A stretch of 64,000 nt of DNA from Bacteroidaceae bacterium (lineage in GTDB: Bacteria; Bacteroidota; Bacteroidia; Bacteroidales; Bacteroidaceae). The position numbers and the translations under genes are program-made. The stretch lies in the NCBI GenBank assembly GCA_017447625.1, contig JAFSNB010000039.1:62001-126000 (forward strand). The letters run 5' to 3'. Below the pieces are notes generated by a model. It was not told where the DNA came from. It ran no database searches and was given only the letters and a program-made list of their open reading frames with translations. Of this stretch, positions 1 through 8,827 are shown one piece after another. How positions within the stretch are numbered: position 1 is the first letter of the stretch; each line of letters opens with the position of its first letter.

Positions 1-65
1 ATGACTTCCAGCTCATCACAGACCAGATTGACGCGAAGCTCTACGGTCTCTTCCCGATGGAATAA
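1..65 (+). CDS. C-terminal end of an unrecognised protein (partial)
   Basis: An open frame enters from the left edge (frame starting at base 3) and ends with TAA at 63-65. Its last residues read DFQLITDQIDAKLYGLFPME. Twenty residues are too few to name the protein. It is separated from the next gene by about 140 bases that contain a clear promoter, so it is probably not part of the efflux operon. Confidence 0.5.
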   Translation, partial: DFQLITDQIDAKLYGLFPME

Positions 66-128
66 GAGCTTTAGTTACATTAAGGTGTGTTAAACGTTGC
101 TAATCTAATTCAACCTTTCAAAGCTGTG

Positions 129-160
129 TTTGTCAAATCCGATAAAAGTGCGTATCTTTG
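129..160 (+). promoter_or_regulatory. Bacteroidetes-type promoter of the efflux operon
   Basis: TTTG at 129-132 and TATCTTTG at 153-160 are separated by exactly 20 bases, matching the Bacteroidetes -33/-7 consensus (TTTG, 19-21 bases, TAnnTTTG). Transcription should start near 167, giving a leader of about 40 bases before the ATG at 208. Confidence 0.75.
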
Positions 161-207
161 CGCGCTGAAAGCGATTTACAAACACAAAAGAAAAAGTAAA
201 AAGGAAA

Positions 208-1539
208 ATGTATAAACGAATCATGACCTTTACGTGTGCGCTCCTCGCGGCTCTCTCCATGCAGGCACAATGGACTCTGCAGGAGTGTCTCAACTACGCA
301 GAAGCACACAATATTCAGGTGCAGAAGAACCGCATCAGTCAGCAGGAAGGCGAAGAGAGTCTGAAGCAGGCTCAGGCAGCCCTCTTCCCCAGTCTCTCGT
401 TTTCCATGAGCCAGAGCGCGGGCTACCGCCCTTTCCAGGAATCCACGAATATGGTGCAGAACGGCATCGTAACCAAGACATCGAACAAGCTCACCTGGAA
501 CGGCAGCTACGGACTGAACGCCAATTGGACTGTTTGGGACGGAGGAATAAACCGCAAGAACATCGAGGCTCAGAAGGTGCAGAACCAAATCACAGCCCTG
601 CAGACACAGCAGACGCTGAACTCCATTCAGGAGCAGATAGCACAACTATACGTGCAGATTCTCTATACAACCGAGGCTCAGAAAGTGAACGAACAGCTGC
701 AGGAGACAGCCCAGAAGCAATACGACCGCGGCCTTGAGCGCCTGAAGGTGGGAGACATCGCCAAGGCCGATTTGGCACAGCTTGAGTCGCAGCTCGCAAC
801 CACCAAGTACGATGTCGTAAACAGCAAGACTCAGGTGGAGGGTTACAAGCGCCAGCTGAAGGAAATTCTTCAGTTGGACATAGACGAGCCTTTTGACGTG
901 GCCCAGGATGAGATTCCTGACGCACAAGCCCTCTCCCCCATCCCGGGCAAGTCTGAAGTTTATGTGCAGGCTCTGGCACAACGCCCTGAAATCAAGAGCG
1001 CACAGCTGAGCCAGCAGGCCGCCGACATCCAGCTCAACATAGCCAAACGCGGCTATTATCCCAGCATCGGCATAAACGCAGGCATAGGAGACTCCCATTA
1101 CTCAGCCTCTGACGATTCCTATGGCAAGCAGCTGAAACTCAACCTGAACGGGAGTATAGGTCTCTCTGTCAGCGTGCCGATCTTCGACAACCGCCGCAAC
1201 AAGACAAACGTGGAGAAAGCCAAACTGCAGCGCACCACTGCCGCACTGGACCGTTCTGACAAGGAACTGGCCCTCGGCTCTACAATCGAGAACTACTGGC
1301 TGCAGGCCACATCCGCACAGCAGCGTTTCATAGCAGCCCAGACGGCTGTTAAGAGCCAGCAGACAAGCTACGAGCTGGTAAACGAGCAGTTCAAGGAAGG
1401 ACTGAAGAACATCGTTGACCTGCTTCAGGCACGCGACAACCTGCTAAACGCCCAGCAGAACAAGCTGCAGAGCAAATACACAACAATTCTCAACACACAG
1501 CTCCTCCGCTTCTATGCCGACGGAGTGATGGATTTGTAA
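208..1539 (+). CDS. TolC-family outer membrane efflux protein
   Basis: Outer membrane channel of a tripartite efflux pump. The 443-residue product starts with a signal peptide (about 1-20, cleaved after MQA) and then the typical TolC opening WTLQECLNYAEAHN. Two outer-membrane-efflux repeats follow (about 25-215 and 240-440), rich in Q, A and N as expected for the alpha-helical barrel. It is the first gene after a strong promoter and is followed 4 bases later by a MacA-like adaptor and then a MacB-like ABC transporter, so it most likely forms the exit duct for that transporter. The substrate cannot be inferred. Confidence 0.9.
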   Translation: MYKRIMTFTCALLAALSMQAQWTLQECLNYAEAHNIQVQKNRISQQEGEESLKQAQAALFPSLSFSMSQSAGYRPFQESTNMVQNGIVTKTSNKLTWNGSYGLNANWTVWDGGINRKNIEAQKVQNQITALQTQQTLNSIQEQIAQLYVQILYTTEAQKVNEQLQETAQKQYDRGLERLKVGDIAKADLAQLESQLATTKYDVVNSKTQVEGYKRQLKEILQLDIDEPFDVAQDEIPDAQALSPIPGKSEVYVQALAQRPEIKSAQLSQQAADIQLNIAKRGYYPSIGINAGIGDSHYSASDDSYGKQLKLNLNGSIGLSVSVPIFDNRRNKTNVEKAKLQRTTAALDRSDKELALGSTIENYWLQATSAQQRFIAAQTAVKSQQTSYELVNEQFKEGLKNIVDLLQARDNLLNAQQNKLQSKYTTILNTQLLRFYADGVMDL

Positions 1540-1543
1540 TAAT

Positions 1544-2704
1544 ATGAGAAAGCAAATAATGATTTTGGCAGCATCGGCACTTTTCTTTGCCGCATGCTCA
1601 GAAAAGCCGAAGGTGGAATATCAGACCACCATAGTAGAACAAGGCAACATCTTCACCAGCGTCACAGCAACCGGAACGATTGAGCCTGTGACTAAGGTGG
1701 AAGTGGGAACACAGGTATCCGGTATAGTCAGCAAGATATATGTCGATTACAACAGCATAGTCAAGGCCGGACAGGTTATCGCCGAACTGGACCGCACGAA
1801 CCTGACATCCGAGCTGGCATCTGCCCGCGCCAACCTCACTTCTCAGGAGAGTAATCTCGCTTACCAGCAGGCTAACTACGAGCGCAACAAAGCACTCTAC
1901 GACAAAGGCCTCATCAGTAGCAACGACTTCGAGCAGACCCGTCTGGCATATATCCAGGCACAGCAGCAGGTGAGCACCTCACGCGAGAACGTGAAAAAGG
2001 CAGAGACGAACCTCGGATATGCCACCATCACCAGCCCGATTTCTGGCGTGGTTCTCTCCAAAGCCGTTGAAGAAGGACAGACCGTGGCTGCCTCGTTCTC
2101 CACTCCTACCCTCTTCACCATTGCCCAGGACCTCACCGACATGCGTGTAATCGCTGACATCGACGAGGCCGATATAGGCGAGGTGCGCGAGGGACAGCGT
2201 GTGACATTCACCGTGGATGCCTTCCCCAACGACACCTTCGAGGGCCGCGTGACTCAGGTGCGCCAGGAGCCTACGACAGAAAGCAATGTAGTGACCTACG
2301 AGGTGGTGATCTCCGCCCCCAACGCCGACCTGAAACTGAAGCCGGGCCTCACAGCCAATGTCGTTATCTTCACTCTGGAGAAGAACGACGTGCTTACCGT
2401 TCCCTCCAAGGCTCTGCGCTTCTCGCCCAGCGAGGCTTTGCTGCAGAAGGACGAGACCATTGAGGACTGCGAAGGCAGAAGCAAACTGTGGATTCGCCAG
2501 GACAATGTATTCAAGGCTGTACCGGTGGAAATCGGTGTTACCAACGGCACAATGACTGAGATTCAGTCTGGCATAAAGGCCGGCACGGAGGTTATCGCAG
2601 AGATGACTGTTATCGAAAGCGGCGAACCCGATGCAGCAAGCCAGAACAAGAATCCGTTTATGCCAGGTCCGCGCAACAACAACAAGGATAACAAGAAGAA
2701 ATAA
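1544..2704 (+). CDS. MacA-like periplasmic adaptor (HlyD family lipoprotein)
   Basis: Membrane-fusion protein linking the inner-membrane ABC transporter to the TolC-like channel. It has a lipoprotein signal with lipobox FFAAC (Cys at about 18), a first lipoyl half-motif around 50-85 (GTQVSGIVSKIYVDY), an alpha-helical hairpin at about 85-160, the second lipoyl half (TITSPISGVVLSKAVEEGQ) and beta-barrel and membrane-proximal domains after it. The C-terminus is a polar N/K-rich tail. Its stop codon overlaps the ATG of the ATPase gene by one base (TAATG), pointing to translational coupling. Confidence 0.9.
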   Translation: MRKQIMILAASALFFAACSEKPKVEYQTTIVEQGNIFTSVTATGTIEPVTKVEVGTQVSGIVSKIYVDYNSIVKAGQVIAELDRTNLTSELASARANLTSQESNLAYQQANYERNKALYDKGLISSNDFEQTRLAYIQAQQQVSTSRENVKKAETNLGYATITSPISGVVLSKAVEEGQTVAASFSTPTLFTIAQDLTDMRVIADIDEADIGEVREGQRVTFTVDAFPNDTFEGRVTQVRQEPTTESNVVTYEVVISAPNADLKLKPGLTANVVIFTLEKNDVLTVPSKALRFSPSEALLQKDETIEDCEGRSKLWIRQDNVFKAVPVEIGVTNGTMTEIQSGIKAGTEVIAEMTVIESGEPDAASQNKNPFMPGPRNNNKDNKKK

Positions 2705-3456
2705 TGGACGAACGCAAAGTAGTTATAGAGCTGCAGGATGTCCGACGCAATTTCATTGTCGGTTCTGAGACCGTACATGCCCTGCGCGGAGTCTCCTTCA
2801 AGATCTACGAGGGGGAGTTCGTAACCATCATGGGAACATCCGGCTCGGGCAAATCGACCCTGCTTAACCAGCTCGGATGTCTCGACACCCCTACCAGCGG
2901 CGAATATCTCCTTGACGGCATAAGCGTTCGCTCCATGCGCCGCAGCCAGCGTGCCCGCCTCCGTAACCGCAAGATAGGCTTTGTGTTCCAGAACTATAAC
3001 CTTCTGGCAAAAACCACTGCTGTGGAGAATGTCGAACTGCCGCTGATGTACAACAGCGAGTACGATTCTCGCCAACGCCACGAAGCCGCCGTAAAGGCAT
3101 TGCAGGCCGTAGGTCTGGGCGACCGTCTGGAACATAAGAGCAACCAGATGTCCGGTGGACAGATGCAGCGCGTGGCCATAGCCCGTGCGCTGGTGAACAA
3201 CCCCGCCGTAATCCTTGCGGACGAGGCCACGGGTAATCTGGACACACGCACATCGTTCGAGGTACTTGTGCTCTTCCAGAAACTACATGCCGAGGGCCGC
3301 ACAATAATCTTCGTGACCCACAACCCCGAGATAGCACAGTACTCCTCACGCAACATCGTACTCCGCGACGGACAGATTCGTGAGGACGTGCAGAATCCCA
3401 ATATTCTCAGTGCAGCCGAGGCTCTCGCAGCTCTCCCGCTGCCACAGGACGACTAA
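2704..3456 (+). CDS. MacB-type ABC transporter ATP-binding protein
   Basis: Cytoplasmic ATPase that powers the pump. All key motifs are present in 250 residues: Walker A GTSGSGKST (44-52), Q-loop FVFQNYNLL (about 94), signature MSGGQMQRVAIARAL (about 148), Walker B VILADEATGNLD (about 169) and the switch histidine in FVTHNPE. It belongs to the MacB/LolD/FtsE group. In Proteobacterial MacB this domain is fused to the permease; here the two are separate genes. Confidence 0.92.
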   Translation: MDERKVVIELQDVRRNFIVGSETVHALRGVSFKIYEGEFVTIMGTSGSGKSTLLNQLGCLDTPTSGEYLLDGISVRSMRRSQRARLRNRKIGFVFQNYNLLAKTTAVENVELPLMYNSEYDSRQRHEAAVKALQAVGLGDRLEHKSNQMSGGQMQRVAIARALVNNPAVILADEATGNLDTRTSFEVLVLFQKLHAEGRTIIFVTHNPEIAQYSSRNIVLRDGQIREDVQNPNILSAAEALAALPLPQDD

Positions 3457-3471
3457 AAAGAACAGAGTAAC

Positions 3472-4692
3472 GTGTCAATAGCTAATCTACTGAAAGTAGC
3501 CCTCAAGGCTATACTCAACAATAAGGCCCGCTCCTTTCTCTCCATGCTCGGTATCATCATCGGTGTGGCTGCTGTCATCGTGATGATGGCCATAGGACAG
3601 GGCTCCAAAGAGAGCATACACAAAGAACTCTCTACCATGGGTACTAATCTGCTCACCATACGTCCGGGAGCCGACATGCGTGGCGGCGTGCGTCTTGACC
3701 CCTCGGCCATGCAGACATTGAAGCAAATCGACTATGAGACGATTCTCTCTGAGGCCAAGTTCGTGAAGAAAGCCTCTCCGGAAGTGACATCAAGCGGACA
3801 GGTGATAAACGGTTCGAACAACACCACTTCCACCTGCTATGGTGAATCTACAGACTACCCGTCCATCAAGCTGTGGAACATAGAGAGCGGTCAGTTTTTC
3901 ACCGAAGAGGACGTGAAGAAATCCTCCAAGGTGTGCATAATCGGAAAGACAGTGGTCAAGGAGCTCTTTCCCAACGGACAAGACCCTGTCGGCAAGACCA
4001 TCCGCTTCAAGAATATCCCGTTCCGCGTGATTGGCGTGCTCAAGGGCAAGGGCTACAACAACTGGGGCATGGACCAGGACAACGTGATTATCGCGCCCTA
4101 CACTACGGTGATGAAACGCCTCTCTGCCCAGACCCATTTCAACAGCATCGTTTGCTCCGCCCTCACCGAAGAGCTCACCGACGCTGCCATTGAAGACCTC
4201 ACGCAGATTCTGCGCCGCACACACAAGCTGAAAGAGGGCGAGGAGGACAACTTCACCATCCGCTCGCAGCAGGAATTCATGGACACGATGTCTTCAACCA
4301 TGGACACCATAACCATTATCCTCGTCGTGGCTGCCGCCTTCTCATTGCTCGTGGCCGGAATCGGCATCATGAACATAATGCTCGTGAGCGTAACCGAACG
4401 CACCAAGGAAATCGGTCTTCGCATGAGTGTAGGCGCACGGGGGCTGGATATCAGCAACCAGTTCCTCATCGAGAGTGTCACGATAAGCGTCACCGGCGGT
4501 GTCTTGGGCGTGTTGCTCGGAGGCCTGCTCACATGGGCCTGCAACACATGGGTGGGCTATCCCGCCGTTATCCCGATGTGGAGCGTCATCGTCTCCTTCG
4601 CCGTATGCGTACTCATCGGCATCGGATTCGGATATATCCCCGCTCAGAAAGCAGCCCGAATGGACCCAATCGAAGCAATAAGATACGAATAG
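3472..4692 (+). CDS. MacB-type ABC transporter permease (FtsX domain)
   Basis: Inner-membrane subunit of the efflux pump. The 406 residues contain one N-terminal membrane helix (about 15-40), a large periplasmic MacB core domain (about 45-270), and a C-terminal FtsX domain with three helices around 275-300, 330-360 and 370-395, including the typical stretch MNIMLVSVTERTKEIGLRMS. I take GTG at 3472 as start: it follows the ATPase stop by 15 bases and no ATG gives the full N-terminal helix. It completes the TolC-MacA-ATPase-permease operon. Confidence 0.9.
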   Translation: MSIANLLKVALKAILNNKARSFLSMLGIIIGVAAVIVMMAIGQGSKESIHKELSTMGTNLLTIRPGADMRGGVRLDPSAMQTLKQIDYETILSEAKFVKKASPEVTSSGQVINGSNNTTSTCYGESTDYPSIKLWNIESGQFFTEEDVKKSSKVCIIGKTVVKELFPNGQDPVGKTIRFKNIPFRVIGVLKGKGYNNWGMDQDNVIIAPYTTVMKRLSAQTHFNSIVCSALTEELTDAAIEDLTQILRRTHKLKEGEEDNFTIRSQQEFMDTMSSTMDTITIILVVAAAFSLLVAGIGIMNIMLVSVTERTKEIGLRMSVGARGLDISNQFLIESVTISVTGGVLGVLLGGLLTWACNTWVGYPAVIPMWSVIVSFAVCVLIGIGFGYIPAQKAARMDPIEAIRYE

Positions 4693-4693
4693 A

Positions 4694-4804
4694 TTTGACG
4701 ATTTAACGATTTACGATTTGACGATTTGCGGCTTCGCGCAGCCCAATTATGAATTATGACGTACTGATGAGCGAAGCCGAATAATTACGAATTATGAATT
4801 AAAA
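4694..4804. repeat. Short degenerate word repeats between genes
   Basis: Two kinds of short repeated words fill this spacer: several near-copies of GATTTGAC/GATTTAAC at 4694-4728 and near-copies of AATTATGAATT at 4745-4800. The stretch GAGCGAAGCCG near 4770 resembles a word that also follows the palindromic repeat at 5831. No gene or clear terminator is visible. Confidence 0.6.
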
Positions 4805-4814
4805 CAATAAAGCG

Positions 4815-5603
4815 ATGAAAAGAATTCTTTCAATCATGTTTCTCTCACTGCCACTTTTCGCTATGGCAGATAATGGGTATTTGCAGACATTGTCTGAAAG
4901 CCAGGACCTTATCCCCCTGCCTCGCACCAGAGAGGATAAAGTCAGAGATGAAGAGCCCAGATTTATGCGCAGGGCAAGACTAGAAGGAAAGGCAACTGTC
5001 CTCGATCCTCTGTCCGAGAAGCCGGCACCCACGGGCGAGAGCAAATATCTCGCTGGAGCTGTGCCCGAAGAGAACGGCATTGTAACCTTCAGGCAGACCT
5101 TCTACGTGCTGGACAAGAATCGCAAGGACACCTACCCCATCATGCTCGAATATGCCAAGAGCCTCGTGGCCGGAAGCGTTCCCAACAGCCTGCGTGCCAG
5201 AGTAATCAACGACGACCCGCAGAGCGGTAACGTAGTGGTGAAGGTGGAAGAGTACATGACATTCAAGAAGAAGTTCCTCAATCTGGACCGCGCCCAGTTC
5301 CGCTTCCTCTTCTCCGCCGAATGTTCCGATGGCGGCAAGGTGACAATGACCCTGACCCAGATTTCCTACGGTTACGAGGAGGATGGCGAGGGTAAGTTCC
5401 ACACCACATACAAGGCCGAGGAATGGATTACCGACAAGGAGGCCATAAACAAGTCAGGCAAGAAGCTCTATCCCCGCAGCGGCAAGTTCCGCCGCTTCAC
5501 GGTTGACCGCGTGGAGAAGATCTTCGACAACGCCCGCAACCAGTTCGAGGAGCAGAAGAAAATAACAGACAAAAAGAAAGTAGATGCCCTCGTCGGAGAA
5601 TAA
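4815..5603 (+). CDS. Exported DUF4468-like protein
   Basis: A 262-residue protein with a signal peptide (about 1-18, cleaved after FAMA). The middle and C-terminal part (about 90-250) resembles the Bacteroidetes DUF4468 family, which has a TBP-like fold: an FRQTFYVLDKNRK start, alternating strands, and a helix near the end (VEKIFDNARNQFEEQ). Function is unknown. It overlaps the next small TPR gene by 20 bases, so the two are probably expressed together. The DUF4468 assignment is from pattern recognition and needs a profile search. Confidence 0.65.
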   Translation: MKRILSIMFLSLPLFAMADNGYLQTLSESQDLIPLPRTREDKVRDEEPRFMRRARLEGKATVLDPLSEKPAPTGESKYLAGAVPEENGIVTFRQTFYVLDKNRKDTYPIMLEYAKSLVAGSVPNSLRARVINDDPQSGNVVVKVEEYMTFKKKFLNLDRAQFRFLFSAECSDGGKVTMTLTQISYGYEEDGEGKFHTTYKAEEWITDKEAINKSGKKLYPRSGKFRRFTVDRVEKIFDNARNQFEEQKKITDKKKVDALVGE

Positions 5604-5790
5604 TAATATAGAAGCAGCGCGCCAACTCTATGAACAGGGCAACGCCTTACGCCGGCAACAGCGGTGGGGCGATGCCCTCAACGCGTATTCAGAGGCAGTG
5701 GCTCTCGACCCCGAGTCGCCCGCCCGCCATGCGCGAGAGATGCTTGTGCAGATTATGGAGTACCGCTGCAAAGACTACTACAATCCTTGA
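5584..5790 (+). CDS. Small single-TPR protein
   Basis: A 68-residue protein whose residues about 8-45 form one tetratricopeptide-like helix pair (ARQLYEQGNALRRQQRWGDA followed by LNAYSEAVALDPESP). No signal peptide. It begins inside the end of the DUF4468-like gene in another reading frame. TPR units mediate protein-protein contacts, but one motif alone gives no specific role. A palindromic repeat follows the stop at once. Confidence 0.7.
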   Translation: MPSSENNNIEAARQLYEQGNALRRQQRWGDALNAYSEAVALDPESPARHAREMLVQIMEYRCKDYYNP

Positions 5791-5792
5791 AA

Positions 5793-5902
5793 AGCCCCCC
5801 TCCGACTCCCCCCTGGTGGGGAGAGACTGGTGAGCGAAGCGATAACTTCAAAACATTTTTAATTCTTAATTTTTAATTCTTAATTTTTAATTTAATAATA
5901 TC
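5793..5902. repeat. Palindromic GC-rich repeat plus AT-rich word repeat
   Basis: At 5793-5830 there is a copy of the GC-rich palindromic repeat (core CTCCCCCCTGGTGGGGAGAG) seen many times in this window, followed at 5856-5895 by near-copies of TTTTTAATTCTTAA. Both lie between the TPR gene and korD. Confidence 0.65.
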
Positions 5903-5906
5903 AAGC

Positions 5907-6137
5907 ATGGGAAAAATTAAAGGAGCTATAGTCATCAATGAGGAGCGCTGCAAAGGGTGCGACCTCTGCGCCGTGGCTTGTCCGCTCCATCTGATTGCTC
6001 CTTCGGGAAAGGTAAATCATAGGGGCTACCCCTATGTAGTTCAGGATGACGCCGAAGGACGCTGCACAGGCTGCACCGCCTGCGCTATTGTATGCCCTGA
6101 CGGGTGTATCTCTGTCTATAGAGTTAAAAGTGAATAA
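5907..6137 (+). CDS. korD: 2-oxoacid:ferredoxin oxidoreductase, delta (ferredoxin-like) subunit
   Basis: A 76-residue iron-sulfur protein with two complete [4Fe-4S] motifs, CKGCDLCAVACP and CTGCTACAIVCP. It carries electrons between the catalytic subunits of a 2-oxoacid oxidoreductase and the ferredoxin pool. It is the first gene of the operon korD-korA-small membrane protein-korB-korC. In Bacteroidales this set is usually called 2-oxoglutarate or branched-chain (Vor) oxidoreductase; the exact substrate cannot be read from sequence. Confidence 0.9.
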   Translation: MGKIKGAIVINEERCKGCDLCAVACPLHLIAPSGKVNHRGYPYVVQDDAEGRCTGCTACAIVCPDGCISVYRVKSE

Positions 6138-6164
6138 TGAAAAAGTGAAAACAGCAAAAGTGAA

Positions 6165-7256
6165 ATGAGCGACAACAATCAATCAATACTTCTTATGAAG
6201 GGTAACGAGGCCATTGCCCACGCCGCCATCCGCTGCGGATGCGACGGTTACTTTGGTTACCCTATCACCCCACAGAGTGAGATTCTGGAGACTCTCGCTG
6301 CCGAGAAGCCTTGGGAGACCACCGGCATGGTGGTAGTTCAGGCCGAGAGCGAAGTGGCCAGTATAAATATGATTTATGGCGGCGGCGGAGCCGGCAAACG
6401 TGTGATGACAAGCAGCAGCAGCCCGGGTGTGGCTCTGATGCAGGAGGGCATCACATATATGGCCGGAGCCGAGATCCCCGCACTTATCGTTAATGTGCAG
6501 CGCGGAGGCCCGGGCCTTGGAACCATTCAGCCCTCTCAGGGCGACTACTTCCAGGCCACACGCGGAGGCGGCAACGGCGACTATCAGGTTATTGTGTTAG
6601 CCCCTGCCAGCGTACAGGAGATGGCCGACTTCGTTGACCTCGCCTTTGAGCTTGCCTTCAAGTATCGCAACCCCGCAATGATTCTGGCCGACGGTATCAT
6701 CGGACAGATGATGGAAAAGGTGGTTCTGCCGCCCTTCAAGCCCCGCCGCACCGAGGAGGAAATCCGCCGCGAATGTCCGTGGGCTTCCATCGGACGCACA
6801 CCCGACCGCGAGCGCAACGTCATCACCTCCCTCGAACTCAACCCCTCTGCCATGGAGAGCCGTAACCTGCACCTGCAGGAGAAATACGCTCAGATCAGAC
6901 GCGATGAGGTGCGTTTCGAGGAAACCATGACCGAAGATGCCGACTACATCATAGTAGCATTCGGCAGCGCCGCCCGCATCGCAGCCAAAGCCATATCCAT
7001 CTGCCGCGCTAACGGTATCAAGGTAGGTCTGCTGCGCCCCATCACCCTCTTCCCCTTCCCCACTCTCCGCATACAACAGCTGGCAGAGAAGGTGAAAGGC
7101 ATCCTCTGCGTGGAGATCAACGCCGGACAGATGGTTCAGGACGTGCGCCTGGCCTCCGAAGGCCGCTGCCCCGTAGCTCACTATGGTCGCATGGGCGGTA
7201 TCGTGCCGACACCCGATGACATCATCAATGCCCTCACCAACGAGTTCAGAGGCTAA
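6165..7256 (+). CDS. korA: 2-oxoacid:ferredoxin oxidoreductase, alpha subunit
   Basis: Catalytic subunit of the enzyme that oxidatively decarboxylates a 2-oxoacid to acyl-CoA while reducing ferredoxin. The N-terminal pyrimidine-binding domain carries the typical GNEAIAHAAIRCGCDGYFGY and PITPQSEI (9-36) and the glycine-rich QRGGPGLGTIQPSQGDYFQ. The C-terminal transketolase-like domain (about 250-355) contains IVAFGSAARIAAKAI. Length 363 fits the family. It follows korD by 27 bases. Confidence 0.92.
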   Translation: MSDNNQSILLMKGNEAIAHAAIRCGCDGYFGYPITPQSEILETLAAEKPWETTGMVVVQAESEVASINMIYGGGGAGKRVMTSSSSPGVALMQEGITYMAGAEIPALIVNVQRGGPGLGTIQPSQGDYFQATRGGGNGDYQVIVLAPASVQEMADFVDLAFELAFKYRNPAMILADGIIGQMMEKVVLPPFKPRRTEEEIRRECPWASIGRTPDRERNVITSLELNPSAMESRNLHLQEKYAQIRRDEVRFEETMTEDADYIIVAFGSAARIAAKAISICRANGIKVGLLRPITLFPFPTLRIQQLAEKVKGILCVEINAGQMVQDVRLASEGRCPVAHYGRMGGIVPTPDDIINALTNEFRG

Positions 7257-7302
7257 TTTTAATTTTTAATTTTTACTTTTTAATTTTTAATTTTCTCGTA
7301 CA

Positions 7303-7473
7303 GTGGAAAGGGAAAACCTACGCACCATCCTCAACACCCTGTTTCTGATAATAGCAGTTATCGGCCTGATAGTCTATTTCTGCTATCCGAGCCACCACAT
7401 CTATGGGCTCAGCATCATAGGCGTGGCAATGGTGTTGAAGGTGGCTGAGTTCTTTATCCGATTCATGCTCTGA
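7303..7473 (+). CDS. 56-residue two-helix membrane protein in the kor operon
   Basis: A small open frame with a GTG start at 7303 and TGA at 7471-7473 fills the space between korA and korB. The product begins MERENLRTILNTLFLIIAVI, has a hydrophobic helix at about 10-28, a short polar turn with CYPSHHIYG, and a second hydrophobic helix at about 36-55. It is in the operon orientation, 46 bases after korA and 12 bases before korB. I do not recognise a named family. A likely role is to attach the oxidoreductase to the membrane or to assist it there; this is inference from position only. Confidence 0.7.
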   Translation: MERENLRTILNTLFLIIAVIGLIVYFCYPSHHIYGLSIIGVAMVLKVAEFFIRFML

Positions 7474-7485
7474 CATATTTTGATT

Positions 7486-8256
7486 ATGACTAGAAACGAA
7501 ATCATAGCACCCGAGAACCTCGTTTATCACAAGCCCACTCTGATGAACGACAACCACATGCACTACTGCCCGGGCTGTTCCCACGGCGTGGTGCACAAGC
7601 TTGTGGCAGAGGTAATTGAAGAGATGGGCCTCACCGACCACGCCGTTGGTATCTCACCCGTAGGCTGCTCTGTGTTTGCCTACAACTACATCGACATCGA
7701 CTGGCAGGAAGCTGCCCACGGACGCGCTCCCGCCATCGCCACCGCCATCAAACGCCTCTGGCCCGACCGTCTCGTGTTCACTTACCAAGGCGACGGAGAC
7801 TTGGCCTGCATCGGCACAGCCGAAACCATCCACGCCCTGAACCGCGGGGAGAACATCACCATCATCTTCATCAACAACGCCATCTACGGCATGACAGGCG
7901 GACAGATGGCCCCGACCACTCTGCTCGGACAGAAGACGTCCACCTGCCCCTACGGTCGTCAGGCCGACCTGCACGGATATCCCCTGAAGATAACCGAAAT
8001 CGCAGCCACACTCGAAGGCACATGCTACGTAACCCGTCAGTCGGTTCAGACCGTGGCTGCCATTCGCAAGGCCAAGGCCGCCATTCGCAAGGCGTTCGAG
8101 AACTCCATGAACGGGCGCGGTTCCAATCTTGTTGAGATTGTCTCCACATGCAGCTCCGGCTGGAAACTCACTCCCGTGGAGGCCAACAAATGGATGACCG
8201 AACACATGTTCCCCTTCTATCCCCTCGGCGACCTCAAGGACACCACAATTGAATAA
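7486..8256 (+). CDS. korB: 2-oxoacid:ferredoxin oxidoreductase, beta (ThDP-binding) subunit
   Basis: Thiamine diphosphate-binding catalytic subunit. Visible motifs are the cysteine motif CPGCSHGVVHKL near the N-terminus, the ThDP/Mg motif GDGDLACIGTAE followed by NNAIYGMTGGQ about 30 residues later, and QMAPTT. I choose the ATG at 7486 rather than the in-frame TTG two codons upstream. The length of 256 residues is slightly below that of some homologues but the domain is complete. Confidence 0.92.
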   Translation: MTRNEIIAPENLVYHKPTLMNDNHMHYCPGCSHGVVHKLVAEVIEEMGLTDHAVGISPVGCSVFAYNYIDIDWQEAAHGRAPAIATAIKRLWPDRLVFTYQGDGDLACIGTAETIHALNRGENITIIFINNAIYGMTGGQMAPTTLLGQKTSTCPYGRQADLHGYPLKITEIAATLEGTCYVTRQSVQTVAAIRKAKAAIRKAFENSMNGRGSNLVEIVSTCSSGWKLTPVEANKWMTEHMFPFYPLGDLKDTTIE

Positions 8257-8290
8257 TTCATAATTCTTAATGCATAATTCATAATTGATA

Positions 8291-8827
8291 ATGACTGAAG
8301 AAATCATCATATCTGGATTTGGAGGCCAGGGCGTGCTCTCTATGGGTAAGATTCTGGCCTACGGCGCTCTGATGGAGGGCAAGGAGGTGTCGTGGATGCC
8401 TGCCTACGGCCCTGAGCAGCGCGGCGGCACAGCCAACGTCACCGTAATCGTAAGCGATGACCCCATCTCATCTCCCATCCTCAGCCAGTACGACACAGCC
8501 ATCGTGCTCAACCAGCCCTCGCTGGACCGATTCGAGCCGCTGGTGAAGCCGGGCGGCAACCTCATCTACGACGGTTATGGCATCAGCGAACCGCCCACGC
8601 GCACGGACATTAATATATATGAGGTGTCGGCGATGGATGCAGCCGCAGAGATGGGCAACCCCAAGGGCTTTAACATGATTGTGCTCGGAGCTCTGCTCAA
8701 GATTCGTCCCATCGTGGGCATAGAGCACATCCTGAAAGGTCTGCGCAAGACTCTGCCCGAGCGCCATCACCACCTCATTCCCGCCAACGAGCAGGCTCTG
8801 CGCAAAGGCATGGAGATTGTGAAGTGA
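8291..8827 (+). CDS. korC: 2-oxoacid:ferredoxin oxidoreductase, gamma subunit
   Basis: A 178-residue subunit with the family opening ISGFGGQGVLSMGKILAYGA and the conserved PAYGPEQRGGTANVTV. It completes the four-subunit oxidoreductase. ATG at 8291 is chosen; an upstream in-frame TTG adds only two residues. Its stop codon overlaps the GTG of the porin gene (GTGA), so the membrane protein downstream is translationally coupled to a cytoplasmic enzyme subunit. Confidence 0.9.
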   Translation: MTEEIIISGFGGQGVLSMGKILAYGALMEGKEVSWMPAYGPEQRGGTANVTVIVSDDPISSPILSQYDTAIVLNQPSLDRFEPLVKPGGNLIYDGYGISEPPTRTDINIYEVSAMDAAAEMGNPKGFNMIVLGALLKIRPIVGIEHILKGLRKTLPERHHHLIPANEQALRKGMEIVK

